From an uncultured Eubacteriales bacterium (GTDB taxonomy: Bacteria; Bacillota; Clostridia; Lachnospirales; Lachnospiraceae): a DNA stretch of 36,077 nt. Within the stretch, counting starts at the first letter, position 1, and the number at the start of each line of letters is the position of its first letter. The translations under genes and the position numbers were made by a program. The stretch spans positions 1-36,077 of the forward strand of contig ONXS01000007.1 in the NCBI GenBank assembly GCA_900321855.1, in the 5' to 3' direction. The notes under the pieces were generated by a model. That model was not told where the DNA came from. It ran no database searches and saw only the letters and a list, made by a program, of their open reading frames with translations. Positions 24,005 through 34,361 of this stretch are shown one piece after another.

Positions 24005-27000
24005 TTATTTAAAGTACTGTACTCCCGACTCAAATATCTTCATATCCTGCTCACCAGTGATATTGATTGCAACGCTGTCGCCTTTACGCTCTGGATGTGC
24101 CATTCTACCGAAGCATCTTCCGTCTGGGCTTGTGATACCCTCGATTGCACAGTAAGAACCATTTACATTCCACTCTTCATCCATTGTTGGTACTCCATGC
24201 TCATCAACATACTGAGTAGCAACCTGACCATTTTCAAATAACTTCTTAATCCACTCAGGATTTGCAACAAATCTACCCTCACCGTGTGAAGCTGCGTTGA
24301 CATAAGTCTTTCCTAAATCTGCAAGCTGTAACCATGGTGATTTGTTTGATACAACCTTTGTATAAACCATCTTAGATACATGGCGGTTGATTACATTGTA
24401 TGTAAGTGTAGGAGAATTTGCATCCTGTCCTGTAATTGCTCCGTTTGGAACAAGACCAAGTTTGATGATAGCCTGAAATCCGTTACAGATACCGAGTGCA
24501 AGACCATCCCTCTCGTTTAATAATTTATTGACAGCCTCTTTCATCTTCTCATTTCTGAACGCTGTTGCGAAGAACTTCGCAGAGCCGTCTGGCTCATCAC
24601 CGGCACTAAATCCACCTGGGAACATGATAATCTGTGACTGATTAATTGATTTTTCAAAAATGTCTACCGAATCTCTGATGTCCTCTGCTGTTAAGTTCTT
24701 AAATACCTTTGTAATTACATTTGCACCTGCCTGCTCAAATGCCTTTGCACTGTCGTACTCACAGTTTGAACCTGGGAATACTGGAATGAATACAGTAGGT
24801 TTTGCAATCTTATTCTTGCATACATGAACAGAACCTGCTCTGTAGATTCCTGTATCTACTTCTGTCTTATCGTCTGTCTTTCTTGTTGGGAATACTTTCT
24901 CAAGTGTCTCAGTCCATGCATTTAATGCCTGATCCATTGTGATTAAAGTATCTTTATATGTGAATGACTTGTCTGATGTAATTGCACCAATCACTGTACC
25001 AATTCCATCAATCTCAGCCACTTTATCTGCATCGATTTCAGCTACAATGTTTCCGATACCCTTCTCGAAGAGTTTCTCTGCTGACACATCTGCATTTACC
25101 GTAAATCCTAATTTGTTACCAAATGCCATCTTGCTGAGTGCTGCAACAATTCCGTGAGCATCTACCACATAAGCTGACTTGATAACTCCCTTGCCGATTA
25201 ACTTATGAATGTCATCATATAACTTCATAACCTGCTCGTAGTTTGGTAAATCAAATTCATCTTTCTCAATTTCAAATAAGGCAATCTTATTTCCAGCCTC
25301 TTTAAATTCTGGTGAGATAATGTCTTTTTCTTTTGCCACATCTACTGCAAATGATACAAGTGTTGGAGGTACATCAATCTCATTAAATGTTCCTGACATA
25401 CTATCCTTACCACCGATAGATGGAAGTCCAAATCCGAGCTGTGCATCATAAGCACCGAGTAAAGATGCGAATGGCTGACTCCATCTCTCTGGGTCAAGAG
25501 TCATTCTTCTGAAATACTCTTGGAATGTAAATCTGATTTTCTTGTAATCTCCACCATTTGCCACAATCTTAGCCACTGACTCTAATACTGCGTATACAGA
25601 ACCGTGGTATGGGCTCCATGATGATAAATATGGATCAAATCCATAACTCATAAGTGTTACTGTATCTGTCTTACCCTTGAGAACTGGTAACTTGCCGACC
25701 ATAGCCTGTGTCTCTGTGAGCTGGAATCTTCCACCAAATGGCATAAATACAGAACCTGCTCCGATAGAACCGTCAAATCTCTCAACAAGACCTTTCTGTG
25801 AACATACATTTAAGTCTGCAAGTGTATTTAACCATGTCTCTTTGACATCTTTTACTTCTGGTGCAGCAAAGAACTTCTCGTTCTCGTCTGGCATATCTAC
25901 CTTTACTTCACATTCCTGATGCGCACCGTTTGTATCAAGGAATGATCTCTTTAAGTTTACAATCTCTTTTCCTCTCCATTTGAGGACAAGTCTCTTCTCT
26001 TCTGTGACAACTGCAACCTTAGTAGCCTCAAGGTTTTCCTCGTTTGCATACTGCATAAATTCGTCTACATCCTTAGGGTCAACGACAACTGCCATTCTCT
26101 CCTGAGACTCTGAAATTGCGATTTCAGTTCCGTCAAGACCTGCATATTTCTTAGGTACAAGGTCAAGATTGATGTCAAGACCATCTGCCAACTCACCGAT
26201 AGCAACCGATACACCGCCGGCACCAAAGTCGTTACATTTCTTAATTAACTTACTAACTTCTTCTCTTCTGAATAATCTCTGTAATTTTCTCTCTGTAGGA
26301 GCATTACCCTTCTGAACCTCAGCACCACATGTCTCGATTGATGTCTCTGTGTGAACTTTAGAAGAACCTGTCGCTCCACCACAACCATCACGACCTGTAC
26401 GGCCACCGAGCAGGATAATAATATCACCCGGATCAGAATTTTCTCTCTTAACTGCATATCTTGGAGCTGCTGCGATAACTGCACCAATCTCCATTCTCTT
26501 TGCAACATAGTCTGGGTGGTAAATCTCTTTTACAAGACCTGTTGCAAGACCAATCTGGTTACCATATGAACTGTATCCATGAGCAGCCTCACGAACTAAT
26601 TTCTTCTGTGGCAATTTGCCATGAAGTGTCTCATTCATTGGCTTTGTAGGGTCTGCTGCACCTGTCACACGCATAGCCTGATATACATATGTTCTTCCTG
26701 AAAGTGGATCACGAATCGCTCCACCAAGACATGTAGCAGCACCACCAAATGGCTCAATCTCTGTAGGGTGATTGTGTGTCTCATTTTTGAAGTTTACAAG
26801 CCACTCTTCTGTGATAACACCATTTCCGTCTTCTTTGTCAATCTCAATAGGAACTACGATAGAGCAGGCATTAATCTCGTCAGATTTTTCCTGATCATCT
26901 AATTTTCCTTCTAATTTTAATTTTCTCATTGCGAGAAGTGCTAAATCCATAAGGCAGACAAACTTGTCGTCTCTTCCCTTAAAGATTACTTCACGGTCTT

Positions 27001-27778
27001 CAATATATCTTTCATATGTTTTTAAAATAGGAGTTTTATAATATCCGTCTTCAAATGTTACATTTGTAAGTTCTGTATTAAATGTGGTATGACGGCAGTG
27101 ATCTGACCAGTATGTATCAAGAACTCGAATCTCCGTCATAGATGGATCTCTGTCTTCCTCATTCTTGAAGTAATTCTGAATGTGAAGGAAATCCTTAAAT
27201 GTCATGGCAAGTCCAAGAGAATCATATAATTCTTTTAACTTGTCCTCTTCCATATCTTTAAATCCGTCAAATACAATGACATCTGCCGGCTCTTCAAACT
27301 CTGTGACAAGTGTCTCAGGTTTCTCAGAACCAGTAAGTCTTGAGTCTACAGGGTTTACCTGAAAAGACTTAATACTCTCAAACTCTTCATCTGTGATTGT
27401 TCCCTCAATAACATAAGTAGTAGCTGTCTTAATCACTACCTCCTCGTCCTCTTTTAAGAACTTCACACACTGCTCTGCGGAATCAGCTCTCTGGTCGAAC
27501 TGTCCCGGTAAAAATTCTACGCTGAATACTCTGTCAGCCTCTTTGTTATAAGGGAATTCCTCCTCATATAAAACATCTACAGGTGGCTCAGAAAATACAG
27601 TTGTCTCTGCTTTCTTAAATGTGTCTTCTGAAATTCCTTCTACATCATAACGAACTAAGACTCTCACATTTGTAACAGTCTTGATACCGAGGTAGCTTGA
27701 AATCTCGTGCTTTAACTCTTTTGCCTTTACAGCAAATTCTGGCTTTTTTTCAACATAAACTCTTTTAACTTTGCTCAT
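24005..27778 (-). CDS. purL: Phosphoribosylformylglycinamidine (FGAM) synthase, single-chain
   Basis: 1257-residue enzyme of purine synthesis; converts FGAR, glutamine and ATP to FGAM. N-terminal PurS-like region (about 1-150), linker, AIR-synthase-like halves containing DTYWSDHCRHTTFNTEL, HNHPTEIEPFGGAATCLGGA and FGLPSIGGKDSMSGTF, and a C-terminal class I glutamine amidotransferase domain with Cys1098 in ALGICNGFQ and the His-Glu pair in MAHPER (1228, 1230). This single-chain form is found in clostridia and Gammaproteobacteria, unlike the three-protein form of Bacillus. ATG 27778 has GGAGG five to six bases upstream. No other pur genes are adjacent, and I see no purine riboswitch in the leader. 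Confidence 0.97.
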   Translation of the reverse strand: MSKVKRVYVEKKPEFAVKAKELKHEISSYLGIKTVTNVRVLVRYDVEGISEDTFKKAETTVFSEPPVDVLYEEEFPYNKEADRVFSVEFLPGQFDQRADSAEQCVKFLKEDEEVVIKTATTYVIEGTITDEEFESIKSFQVNPVDSRLTGSEKPETLVTEFEEPADVIVFDGFKDMEEDKLKELYDSLGLAMTFKDFLHIQNYFKNEEDRDPSMTEIRVLDTYWSDHCRHTTFNTELTNVTFEDGYYKTPILKTYERYIEDREVIFKGRDDKFVCLMDLALLAMRKLKLEGKLDDQEKSDEINACSIVVPIEIDKEDGNGVITEEWLVNFKNETHNHPTEIEPFGGAATCLGGAIRDPLSGRTYVYQAMRVTGAADPTKPMNETLHGKLPQKKLVREAAHGYSSYGNQIGLATGLVKEIYHPDYVAKRMEIGAVIAAAPRYAVKRENSDPGDIIILLGGRTGRDGCGGATGSSKVHTETSIETCGAEVQKGNAPTERKLQRLFRREEVSKLIKKCNDFGAGGVSVAIGELADGLDINLDLVPKKYAGLDGTEIAISESQERMAVVVDPKDVDEFMQYANEENLEATKVAVVTEEKRLVLKWRGKEIVNLKRSFLDTNGAHQECEVKVDMPDENEKFFAAPEVKDVKETWLNTLADLNVCSQKGLVERFDGSIGAGSVFMPFGGRFQLTETQAMVGKLPVLKGKTDTVTLMSYGFDPYLSSWSPYHGSVYAVLESVAKIVANGGDYKKIRFTFQEYFRRMTLDPERWSQPFASLLGAYDAQLGFGLPSIGGKDSMSGTFNEIDVPPTLVSFAVDVAKEKDIISPEFKEAGNKIALFEIEKDEFDLPNYEQVMKLYDDIHKLIGKGVIKSAYVVDAHGIVAALSKMAFGNKLGFTVNADVSAEKLFEKGIGNIVAEIDADKVAEIDGIGTVIGAITSDKSFTYKDTLITMDQALNAWTETLEKVFPTRKTDDKTEVDTGIYRAGSVHVCKNKIAKPTVFIPVFPGSNCEYDSAKAFEQAGANVITKVFKNLTAEDIRDSVDIFEKSINQSQIIMFPGGFSAGDEPDGSAKFFATAFRNEKMKEAVNKLLNERDGLALGICNGFQAIIKLGLVPNGAITGQDANSPTLTYNVINRHVSKMVYTKVVSNKSPWLQLADLGKTYVNAASHGEGRFVANPEWIKKLFENGQVATQYVDEHGVPTMDEEWNVNGSYCAIEGITSPDGRCFGRMAHPERKGDSVAINITGEQDMKIFESGVQYFK

Positions 27779-27817
27779 GTTATCCTCCTATAATTGTACA
27801 TTTAATGTCTAATTTTA

Positions 27818-27846
27818 AGTTTACAATATCAATTCCTAGTTGTCAA
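27818..27846 (-). promoter_or_regulatory. Likely promoter of purL
   Basis: Minus strand TTGACA (27846-27841), 17-base spacer, TAAACT (27823-27818; 4 of 6 match). About 40 bases before the start codon. No purine-box palindrome is apparent around it. Confidence 0.5.
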
Positions 27847-27909
27847 TGATTATACTTATTTCCCTCCTCATCCCTATGTACATACTATAGTTCTGCAAAA
27901 TTCTTTTCG

Positions 27910-30312
27910 TTATAATCTCTCCCATTTTTTCAATGATGCTGCAATATTTTCATGTTTGATAATATTATGAATCAGTGCAATTAAAACTATCAGTGCTGCA
28001 GACATACTTCCTAATACGATAAGCATTGTTTCCCACGGTAATGAGAACTCAATCCTCGCAAACGATTTCGTCATATAATCCCAGACAAAATATTCAAATA
28101 TAACAGATAAAATCACACTTGCTATCAGACAGCGCAAAAATATTTTAACAATCTGATATTCAAACAAATAACTTGCTTTATTCTTACTTATTCCTATAAT
28201 CTTTAGCATCGTAATCTGGTTTTTCGTTTGGAGATAATTAATATATGTAAATATAAACAAATTAGATATTATCAAAATTATCATTAAGATTTGTACCATT
28301 GTTACTGTTGTTTCATAATAGCGCACCATCTCTTTGGCACTCTCATCCCATTTCTTTATATTTATGATACTATACCCCAATCTATGATGTGTAGTTTCAT
28401 AGATTCGTTCTTCCGATGCCCCCTGCATTGATAAATAAATATTTCTTGGACTCTTAACTCCATATATTTTATAAAACGTATCTAAATTCACAAACAAAAT
28501 CGGTGTATTGTAATTATAGTCATCAAACAACACAAATTTCATTTTTTCTATTTCATCAACAATACTGATTGTGTAAGATTCCATTGTTAATTCATTATCT
28601 TGATAGTGAAATGCGGAATCTATTTCTGTTCCCGCTGATATCTGGCAATCAAATCCTTCTCCATTTTCATTTCTTACATGTCGAACAACGATTGCATCTC
28701 CTAGCTGTAAATTTCCTAATTGTTCTTTGGATACCCCAAACTTCTCACAATAATCTTCTTCTAATCCAATAAGTATCATACGCACTTTTGTTTTATCACT
28801 ATAATCATAGGATTTTTTGAAATCCGAATCCGATTTCAAAAGATGCTTTTTATATTTTCCTCGAATATTCGATTTATCTATTTCAAACTCATTACCATTT
28901 ATGTATAGTGGAACGGCTTCCATATCTCCCAAGTTCTTTAAGGTTTCATATACTTGTATATTCAGTTGCTCAACAGTTGTATTCGCTCTATCACCTGACT
29001 TATCCAATACCTGATACCCAACATTTCTATCTTCTTGCATCATATAATCATATCCACTTGGAACTGCATTGAATTTTTTTATATAATTCATGAAATGAAC
29101 AGACGAAATACAAACAACACTACTTGCAACAATCAGACACCCCAAAAGGATTTGCTTTCTTTTACCCAGATTTGTATTAGAATCCGATAAAAATGCATAA
29201 ATATTTTTTCCATTGTTTATATAACTGTCAATTGATATTTTTTTATAAACTTTATGTATTGGCTTTTTGCTTTTTTTATTGATTCGAATATAAATCAAGA
29301 GATTTACCAATACAAATAAAGAAGTGATAATTAGCTGAACAAGCAATAAAACAAGCCTATAATTCCACAAAACAGAAAGAATAATCATTGCCAATATATT
29401 ACTTATCATCACTGCTACGCCTAACATATAACATATCGTATAAAATAAACATTTATCAATTAACCCAGAAGATATACCTATCTTTTTATAAATAATAATA
29501 TTCCCTAAAATATCATCATGATAAAAACGAATTAAAATTGCACTAATAAAGACAGATAACACAAAAATCCCAAGTAAAATAATCGTCAGAAAGAAACTGA
29601 TTCCTGTCGGAATTCCATATCCATTTACGCTTCCATATTTGCTGCATGCTTCATTTTCCTTATATTGCTCGATATTATATTTTTTTATCAAACGATTCAA
29701 TTTCCATTTATAACTAATAGAACCTGTATCAACAAGAATAGACTGTATTTCTGCTTTATCATCCAACTTCGTTACGAAAAGATTGCTATAATCTGTATCG
29801 AAACTTGAACTTATTTCAATTAGTCCTGTTATGGTATACACTTTCTCATCAATGGTAATGGTTTTTCCCCTATATTCTGACTCAGCTATTCCATTTTTAT
29901 AAATATATTCTCTCGTACACAGTATCTCATTTTCCTTCTCCGGAAATGTTCCATCTGTAATTTTTACATCACTCAGTGTACAATAGTTTTTCTCTGCACT
30001 TATAACAAAATAAATATCATCATTTTCCGTTTCATAGACATCTCTGCTGTATATTGCACTTTTGTCAATTAGCGAATCCTTTTTTATTTGATTTGCCTCC
30101 TGCTTTGTCAACTTCTGAATTTCAAACTGATATTCACCATATAGTTGTTTTGCAGTCTTATATCTGCTATAAATATTTTGATATACCATTCCAGCATAAG
30201 ATATTAGCAACACCATACTGATACTAATAATACATAAAGATATTGCAAAAATTTTATTCTTTTTTATAAACGATTTTACCAACAGCGAAATCGGACTCTT
30301 ACTTACTTCCAT
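27910..30312 (-). CDS. ABC transporter permease, FtsX/MacB-like (800 residues)
   Basis: Large integral membrane protein of the type VII ABC (MacB/BceB-like) superfamily. N-terminal helix about residues 17-40, an external domain of about 190 residues, three helices around 240-350, one helix near 385-405, a second large external domain (about 410-660), then a closing set of helices (MVQILMIILIISNLFIFTYI; LRCLIASVILSVIFEYFVWD; TMLIVLGSMSAALIVLIALI) with the FtsX-type loop TKNQITMLKIIGISKNKASY. ATG overlaps the upstream ATPase gene by 10 bases. Composition is AT-richer than neighbours. Role could be export or defence against peptide antibiotics, but no two-component system is next to it and the substrate is unknown. 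Confidence 0.85.
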   Translation of the reverse strand: MEVSKSPISLLVKSFIKKNKIFAISLCIISISMVLLISYAGMVYQNIYSRYKTAKQLYGEYQFEIQKLTKQEANQIKKDSLIDKSAIYSRDVYETENDDIYFVISAEKNYCTLSDVKITDGTFPEKENEILCTREYIYKNGIAESEYRGKTITIDEKVYTITGLIEISSSFDTDYSNLFVTKLDDKAEIQSILVDTGSISYKWKLNRLIKKYNIEQYKENEACSKYGSVNGYGIPTGISFFLTIILLGIFVLSVFISAILIRFYHDDILGNIIIYKKIGISSGLIDKCLFYTICYMLGVAVMISNILAMIILSVLWNYRLVLLLVQLIITSLFVLVNLLIYIRINKKSKKPIHKVYKKISIDSYINNGKNIYAFLSDSNTNLGKRKQILLGCLIVASSVVCISSVHFMNYIKKFNAVPSGYDYMMQEDRNVGYQVLDKSGDRANTTVEQLNIQVYETLKNLGDMEAVPLYINGNEFEIDKSNIRGKYKKHLLKSDSDFKKSYDYSDKTKVRMILIGLEEDYCEKFGVSKEQLGNLQLGDAIVVRHVRNENGEGFDCQISAGTEIDSAFHYQDNELTMESYTISIVDEIEKMKFVLFDDYNYNTPILFVNLDTFYKIYGVKSPRNIYLSMQGASEERIYETTHHRLGYSIINIKKWDESAKEMVRYYETTVTMVQILMIILIISNLFIFTYINYLQTKNQITMLKIIGISKNKASYLFEYQIVKIFLRCLIASVILSVIFEYFVWDYMTKSFARIEFSLPWETMLIVLGSMSAALIVLIALIHNIIKHENIAASLKKWERL

Positions 30313-30965
30313 ATATACTTTCCTTTATCAACCTCTAACTTATAATCTGCCATTTGTGCGATTTCATGATCATGTGTCACATACAATAATGTACTGTGAT
30401 ATCTATCACAACAATCACATAATATTTTCATAACTGTTTTACTATTTTCATAATCCAAATTTCCTGTAGGTTCATCTGCAAATATAATTTGTGGATGATT
30501 TACCAAAGCTCTCGCAATCGCAACTCTTTGTTGTTCCCCTGTAGATAACTGCTGTGGGTAAAATGTTTTTCGATGAGATATTTTTAATAAATCAATCAAT
30601 TCATTCACATACTCTTTATCATATTTTTTATTTTTTGCAACACTTGGTAATATAATATTGTCATATACAGTTAAGGATTTTATCAAATTGAATGTTTGAA
30701 AAATGAATCCAAATTTTTCTAGTCTCATTTTTGTACTTTCTTTTTCGCTCATTTGCTGCAAATTCACATCATCAAAAAGAACACTTCCTGAGTCTGCTGT
30801 TTCTATCCCACTAATGATGTTTAGTAATGTACTTTTTCCAGACCCCGAAGGACCTACAATTGCTATTTTCTTTCCATCTGGTATTTCAAGATTTACATTT
30901 CTCAAAACAAGAACATCTTCTGTACCATTATGATAAGATTTACTCACTTCTTTTACAATAATCAT
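30303..30965 (-). CDS. ABC transporter ATP-binding protein, LolD/MacB type
   Basis: 220-residue ATPase partner of the permease. Walker A GPSGSGKST, Q-loop FQTFNLI, signature LSTGEQQRVAIARALVNHP, Walker B QIIFADEPTGNLDYE and H-loop VTHD are present. The signature reads L-S-T-G-E-Q, with Thr in place of the usual first Gly, an uncommon variation. It starts 6 bases after the stop of the anchored protein gene and overlaps the permease gene, so all three are cotranscribed. Confidence 0.92.
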   Translation of the reverse strand: MIIVKEVSKSYHNGTEDVLVLRNVNLEIPDGKKIAIVGPSGSGKSTLLNIISGIETADSGSVLFDDVNLQQMSEKESTKMRLEKFGFIFQTFNLIKSLTVYDNIILPSVAKNKKYDKEYVNELIDLLKISHRKTFYPQQLSTGEQQRVAIARALVNHPQIIFADEPTGNLDYENSKTVMKILCDCCDRYHSTLLYVTHDHEIAQMADYKLEVDKGKYIWK

Positions 30966-30971
30966 ACTTTT

Positions 30972-31559
30972 TTATCTATCCCTCTCTTTAAATTCCACTT
31001 CTACATTTTTCATATCTTTTAATTTCACATGTTCACTTTTATTATTTAATTTATTGACATAATATAATTCCAATTCTTGATTTTTGATATATTCAACAAT
31101 TTCCTCTTCTGTAAGTCCATGAATGTACATATCTGCTGTATTTGTTGTTACATATCCCGTTTGAAATCCTTTTAATCCTTCCGGAACAATATTTTCCAAA
31201 TTATATAAAATTCTGGAGTCTTCACTCCTTGTAGTAAAATATCCCGCGAAATTAATTTGTTCAAGTACACTCTTATTTCTAATTTTAAAATAAAACCAAA
31301 TTGTTGCATAGTCTTTTGGAACAACTGTTTTATCTGGCAATTGTTTACTCAATCTGACAATCTGTGTTCCATCATCTCCATTACAAATAGATTGGTAATA
31401 TGTATCATATTCCTTTGCATCATCATCATTAAAATAAGTTATGCTTATTTTGACACCTTCTACCTCAATCGGCTGTTTCACCTGTGTATTATAAGTAAAA
31501 CAAACTACTACGAGCAAAATCACAAAAATAATTCCATACTTTAATAATCTCTTTTTCAT
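30972..31559 (-). CDS. Membrane-anchored extracytoplasmic protein of an ABC operon, unknown function
   Basis: 195 residues. MKKRLLKYGIIFVILLVVVC gives an N-terminal membrane anchor (no obvious lipobox); the rest (about 25-195) looks like a small soluble extracytoplasmic domain, beta-rich, with KQPIEVEGVKISITYFNDDD and a C-terminal Lys-rich tail. Family not recognised. ATG 31559 has a perfect AAGGAGG six bases upstream, better than the ATG at 31580. First gene of the anchored-protein/ATPase/permease operon, so it may be an adaptor or ligand sensor for the transporter. Confidence 0.7.
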   Translation of the reverse strand: MKKRLLKYGIIFVILLVVVCFTYNTQVKQPIEVEGVKISITYFNDDDAKEYDTYYQSICNGDDGTQIVRLSKQLPDKTVVPKDYATIWFYFKIRNKSVLEQINFAGYFTTRSEDSRILYNLENIVPEGLKGFQTGYVTTNTADMYIHGLTEEEIVEYIKNQELELYYVNKLNNKSEHVKLKDMKNVEVEFKERDR

Positions 31560-31585
31560 CGCTTCCTCCTTAATATACAATCACT

Positions 31586-31614
31586 ATTATATCTTATCCT
31601 ATTTTTATACACAA
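31586..31614 (-). promoter_or_regulatory. Sigma-A promoter of the ABC operon
   Basis: Minus strand TTGTGT (31614-31609), 17-base spacer, perfect TATAAT (31591-31586), giving a leader of about 20 bases. It fits into the 74-base gap after the helicase gene. Confidence 0.7.
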
Positions 31615-31633
31615 CTAAAGTTTTCTTCTTGAT

Positions 31634-34222
31634 TTATACATATTTCCAAAACCGTTTTATCTCCTGCATTGTATCGTCAATCGTTACGATTTTCACATCA
31701 CTCCACTCTCTCGGAAATGTACTGCGGTAAGAATTTTGCATAAACCGTTCATCTAGCAGCAAAATCACTCCATAATCCTCTGTTGTTCGAATCACTCTTC
31801 CTGCTGCCTGCATAACTTTATTCATCCCCGGATATTTGTAAGCATAATCAAATCCATCTCGGTTATGTTTATCATAGAACTCTTTTAGAATCTGCCTCTC
31901 ATTGCACACCATTGGCAACCCTGTTCCAACAATGATACTTCCAATCAGTCTGTCATTTTTTAAATCAATTCCCTCTGAGAAGATTCCACCAAGTACACAA
32001 AATCCTATCACCGTTTCTTCTTTTCTATCCTGATTATCTTCAATTTCAAAGTGGTTTAAAAATTCTTCTCTCTCTTTTTCGTCCATTTCGGATTTCTGAA
32101 GAATGAATTTGTATTTTTTTGTCAACTCATATTCTCTCGCAAGTTCGTAAACGTCTGTCATCATTTTATAAGAAGGAAAAAACACCATATAGTTCCCCTT
32201 TGCTCCACTGACTGCCATCTCAATGTATTCCAAAAATTTGCCATATTCCGTTCGGTTTCTTCTCGTATATTTGCTGCTCACATCTCGCGCCATCAATAAG
32301 AGTCGTTTTCTCTGTTCAAATGGTGAGTTGATGTAAATCGCATTGTCCTCTATATTTCCAGTCAAAAGTTCTTTGTAATAATTGACTGGCAACAGTGTCG
32401 CTGAAAATAAAATTGTCGCATTTCCCTGTGCCATGCAAGAAGATAAATTTCCTGACGGATTGACACAAAATAGCTTAACTTTGAAACTGCCTTCTTCTGT
32501 CATCTCCGAATAAATCTGATAGTGACTGCTGTCTACCAGTTCATATACATCCAGATAATCTTTGATTTTAAAATACATATCCAGAATAATATCTCTGTCG
32601 GTAAACTCTTTGTGCTTGTCAAGATACTTTTCAAGTTCTGTGCGAATTCGTGTCAATTTCGCAATCAAATCATCTGTCTCAAAGAACGTATCATATCCTT
32701 TTTCACCAAACACGGACTCATTTTTCAGTGCCAGCATTGCCTGATTGCACTTGCCAAAGGAGTTAAAAAGTCTCTTATCCCTGTCTTTCATAATCCTTCG
32801 ACACATCAGAAAGTCCTCTTTGATGAGTTCTGCCGAATACATCTCTCGTGCCCGCTCAACCAAATTGTGTGCCTCATCAATCAGAAATACATAATTTCCT
32901 ACAATTCCGTCTGCAAAATAGCGTTTTAATCTGGCATGTGGGTCAAACACATAATTGTAATCACAGATAATTCCGTCCATAAAATTGCTGACGTCAAGAC
33001 TCATCTCAAACGGACACACATTGTATTTCTGTGCATATTTCAAAATCAAGTCCCTGTCAATTCCCTGCTCATGTGTGATGATGTCAAAAATCGCATCGTT
33101 GACACGGTCAAAATGTCCCTTCGCCATTGGACAACTGTCTGGATTGCACTCCACACATTTTGGCTGGTCACTAATCTGACTGTCTAAGATTTGCTCATCT
33201 ATATTCTGTTTGTCTGCAATCTGTCTGTCTAAATTTTCTTCATATGTATTTTGTTTGTCTGCACTTTGACTATCTGAATTTTGCTTATCCGCATCTGGCT
33301 GTTGCGTGATTTCATCTCCCCTGTCATAAATATAATTGCTGCAAATCTTTTCTTTCGCAGTCAGTGTCACCGTATGAAAATGCAGTCCATGCTCTCTCAA
33401 AATATCATAGGCATTACTCGCCACCGTTCTCGTAATCGTCTTTGCTGTGAGATAAAAAATTTTCTCTGACAGATTCTCTCCCATAGATTTTACCGCTGGA
33501 AATACCGCAGACATCGTCTTTCCGACTCCTGTCGGTGCCTGAATAAACAAATGTTTGTTCGCTGCAACTGTCTTATAGACAGACACCGCGATTTCTCTCT
33601 GACCATTCCTGTACTCAAACGGAAACTGCAATTTTTTTATCGACTCCTGCCTAAGTGTCCGTTCTGTCGTGATATAATCTGACCACTTTTTATACTCTCT
33701 TACGATATGCTCAAAATAATTCTTTACTTCCTGAGCGGTATGGTCAGTCTCAAAATATCGAATTGTCTCATCGTCCAGATTACAATAAGTCATTCGCACA
33801 GAAATCTGACTTAAATGGTTTTGTGTCATATACATATAGGCGTAACACATTGCCTGTGCCTTGTGAACTTCAATGGGCTGTTTCATCTTCATGACATCTT
33901 TGTAAATCCCCTTAATCTCATCAATGGTCACTTTGTCTTTCTCTGTAATAATTCCGTCTGCCCTGCCCTCTAACTGAATATCATAATTTTCAAATTGCAA
34001 ATTCATTTTCAGGGATACTTCCGCCTTATAATTTGCTCCTCCCTCTTTCTGAATCATCTTGTGAATTCTCGTTCCCTCTGCCATTGCATCGACAGAAGAA
34101 CGTCCCGTTGCACGATTGTCAATATCGCCGGAGCGCATGACAAACTCGACAAGATTGCGGACGGATATATTTAGCTGGTATTTTGTTGTGTTTGTATTTT
34201 CTAAACTTTTCTTATCAGTCAT
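31634..34222 (-). CDS. XPD/DinG-type DNA helicase with N-terminal PD-(D/E)xK nuclease domain
   Basis: 862-residue superfamily 2 helicase. N-terminal Cas4/RecB-like nuclease domain (about 1-180): H54 in RIHKMIQ, D89 in GRADG, E102-x-K104 in IDEIKG. Helicase Walker A APTGVGKT (229-236), DEAH at 449-452, HELICc region with SATLLP and AAGRVIRT near the end. The iron-sulphur cysteines of the XPD family are C294 (KEKIC), C356/C359 and C364 (KCVECNPDSCPMAKGHFDR) and C403 (NVCPFE). Between C294 and C356 sits a hydrophilic repeat-like insertion of about 60 residues (ADKQN, DSQ, DRQ units) that relatives seem to lack. Start ATG 34222, weak GGAAG site. Probably 5'-3' helicase in DNA repair. Confidence 0.88.
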   Translation of the reverse strand: MTDKKSLENTNTTKYQLNISVRNLVEFVMRSGDIDNRATGRSSVDAMAEGTRIHKMIQKEGGANYKAEVSLKMNLQFENYDIQLEGRADGIITEKDKVTIDEIKGIYKDVMKMKQPIEVHKAQAMCYAYMYMTQNHLSQISVRMTYCNLDDETIRYFETDHTAQEVKNYFEHIVREYKKWSDYITTERTLRQESIKKLQFPFEYRNGQREIAVSVYKTVAANKHLFIQAPTGVGKTMSAVFPAVKSMGENLSEKIFYLTAKTITRTVASNAYDILREHGLHFHTVTLTAKEKICSNYIYDRGDEITQQPDADKQNSDSQSADKQNTYEENLDRQIADKQNIDEQILDSQISDQPKCVECNPDSCPMAKGHFDRVNDAIFDIITHEQGIDRDLILKYAQKYNVCPFEMSLDVSNFMDGIICDYNYVFDPHARLKRYFADGIVGNYVFLIDEAHNLVERAREMYSAELIKEDFLMCRRIMKDRDKRLFNSFGKCNQAMLALKNESVFGEKGYDTFFETDDLIAKLTRIRTELEKYLDKHKEFTDRDIILDMYFKIKDYLDVYELVDSSHYQIYSEMTEEGSFKVKLFCVNPSGNLSSCMAQGNATILFSATLLPVNYYKELLTGNIEDNAIYINSPFEQRKRLLLMARDVSSKYTRRNRTEYGKFLEYIEMAVSGAKGNYMVFFPSYKMMTDVYELAREYELTKKYKFILQKSEMDEKEREEFLNHFEIEDNQDRKEETVIGFCVLGGIFSEGIDLKNDRLIGSIIVGTGLPMVCNERQILKEFYDKHNRDGFDYAYKYPGMNKVMQAAGRVIRTTEDYGVILLLDERFMQNSYRSTFPREWSDVKIVTIDDTMQEIKRFWKYV

Positions 34223-34361
34223 TCATCTATACTTCCATCTTCTTTCTAGTTTTCTGTTGCCTACTTTGCTCTTATCGCTAAATTGCTGTCACTGTCATAC
34301 TCTTAGTAATTCGTTCCACTATTCTTAGTTGCTAACATTTTTTACATAAGCAATGCAGATA

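Noticed and set aside
27780..27905. Purine riboswitch upstream of purL
   Set aside because: The leader is only about 30-40 bases from the predicted promoter and shows no three-way junction or loop motifs of that family.
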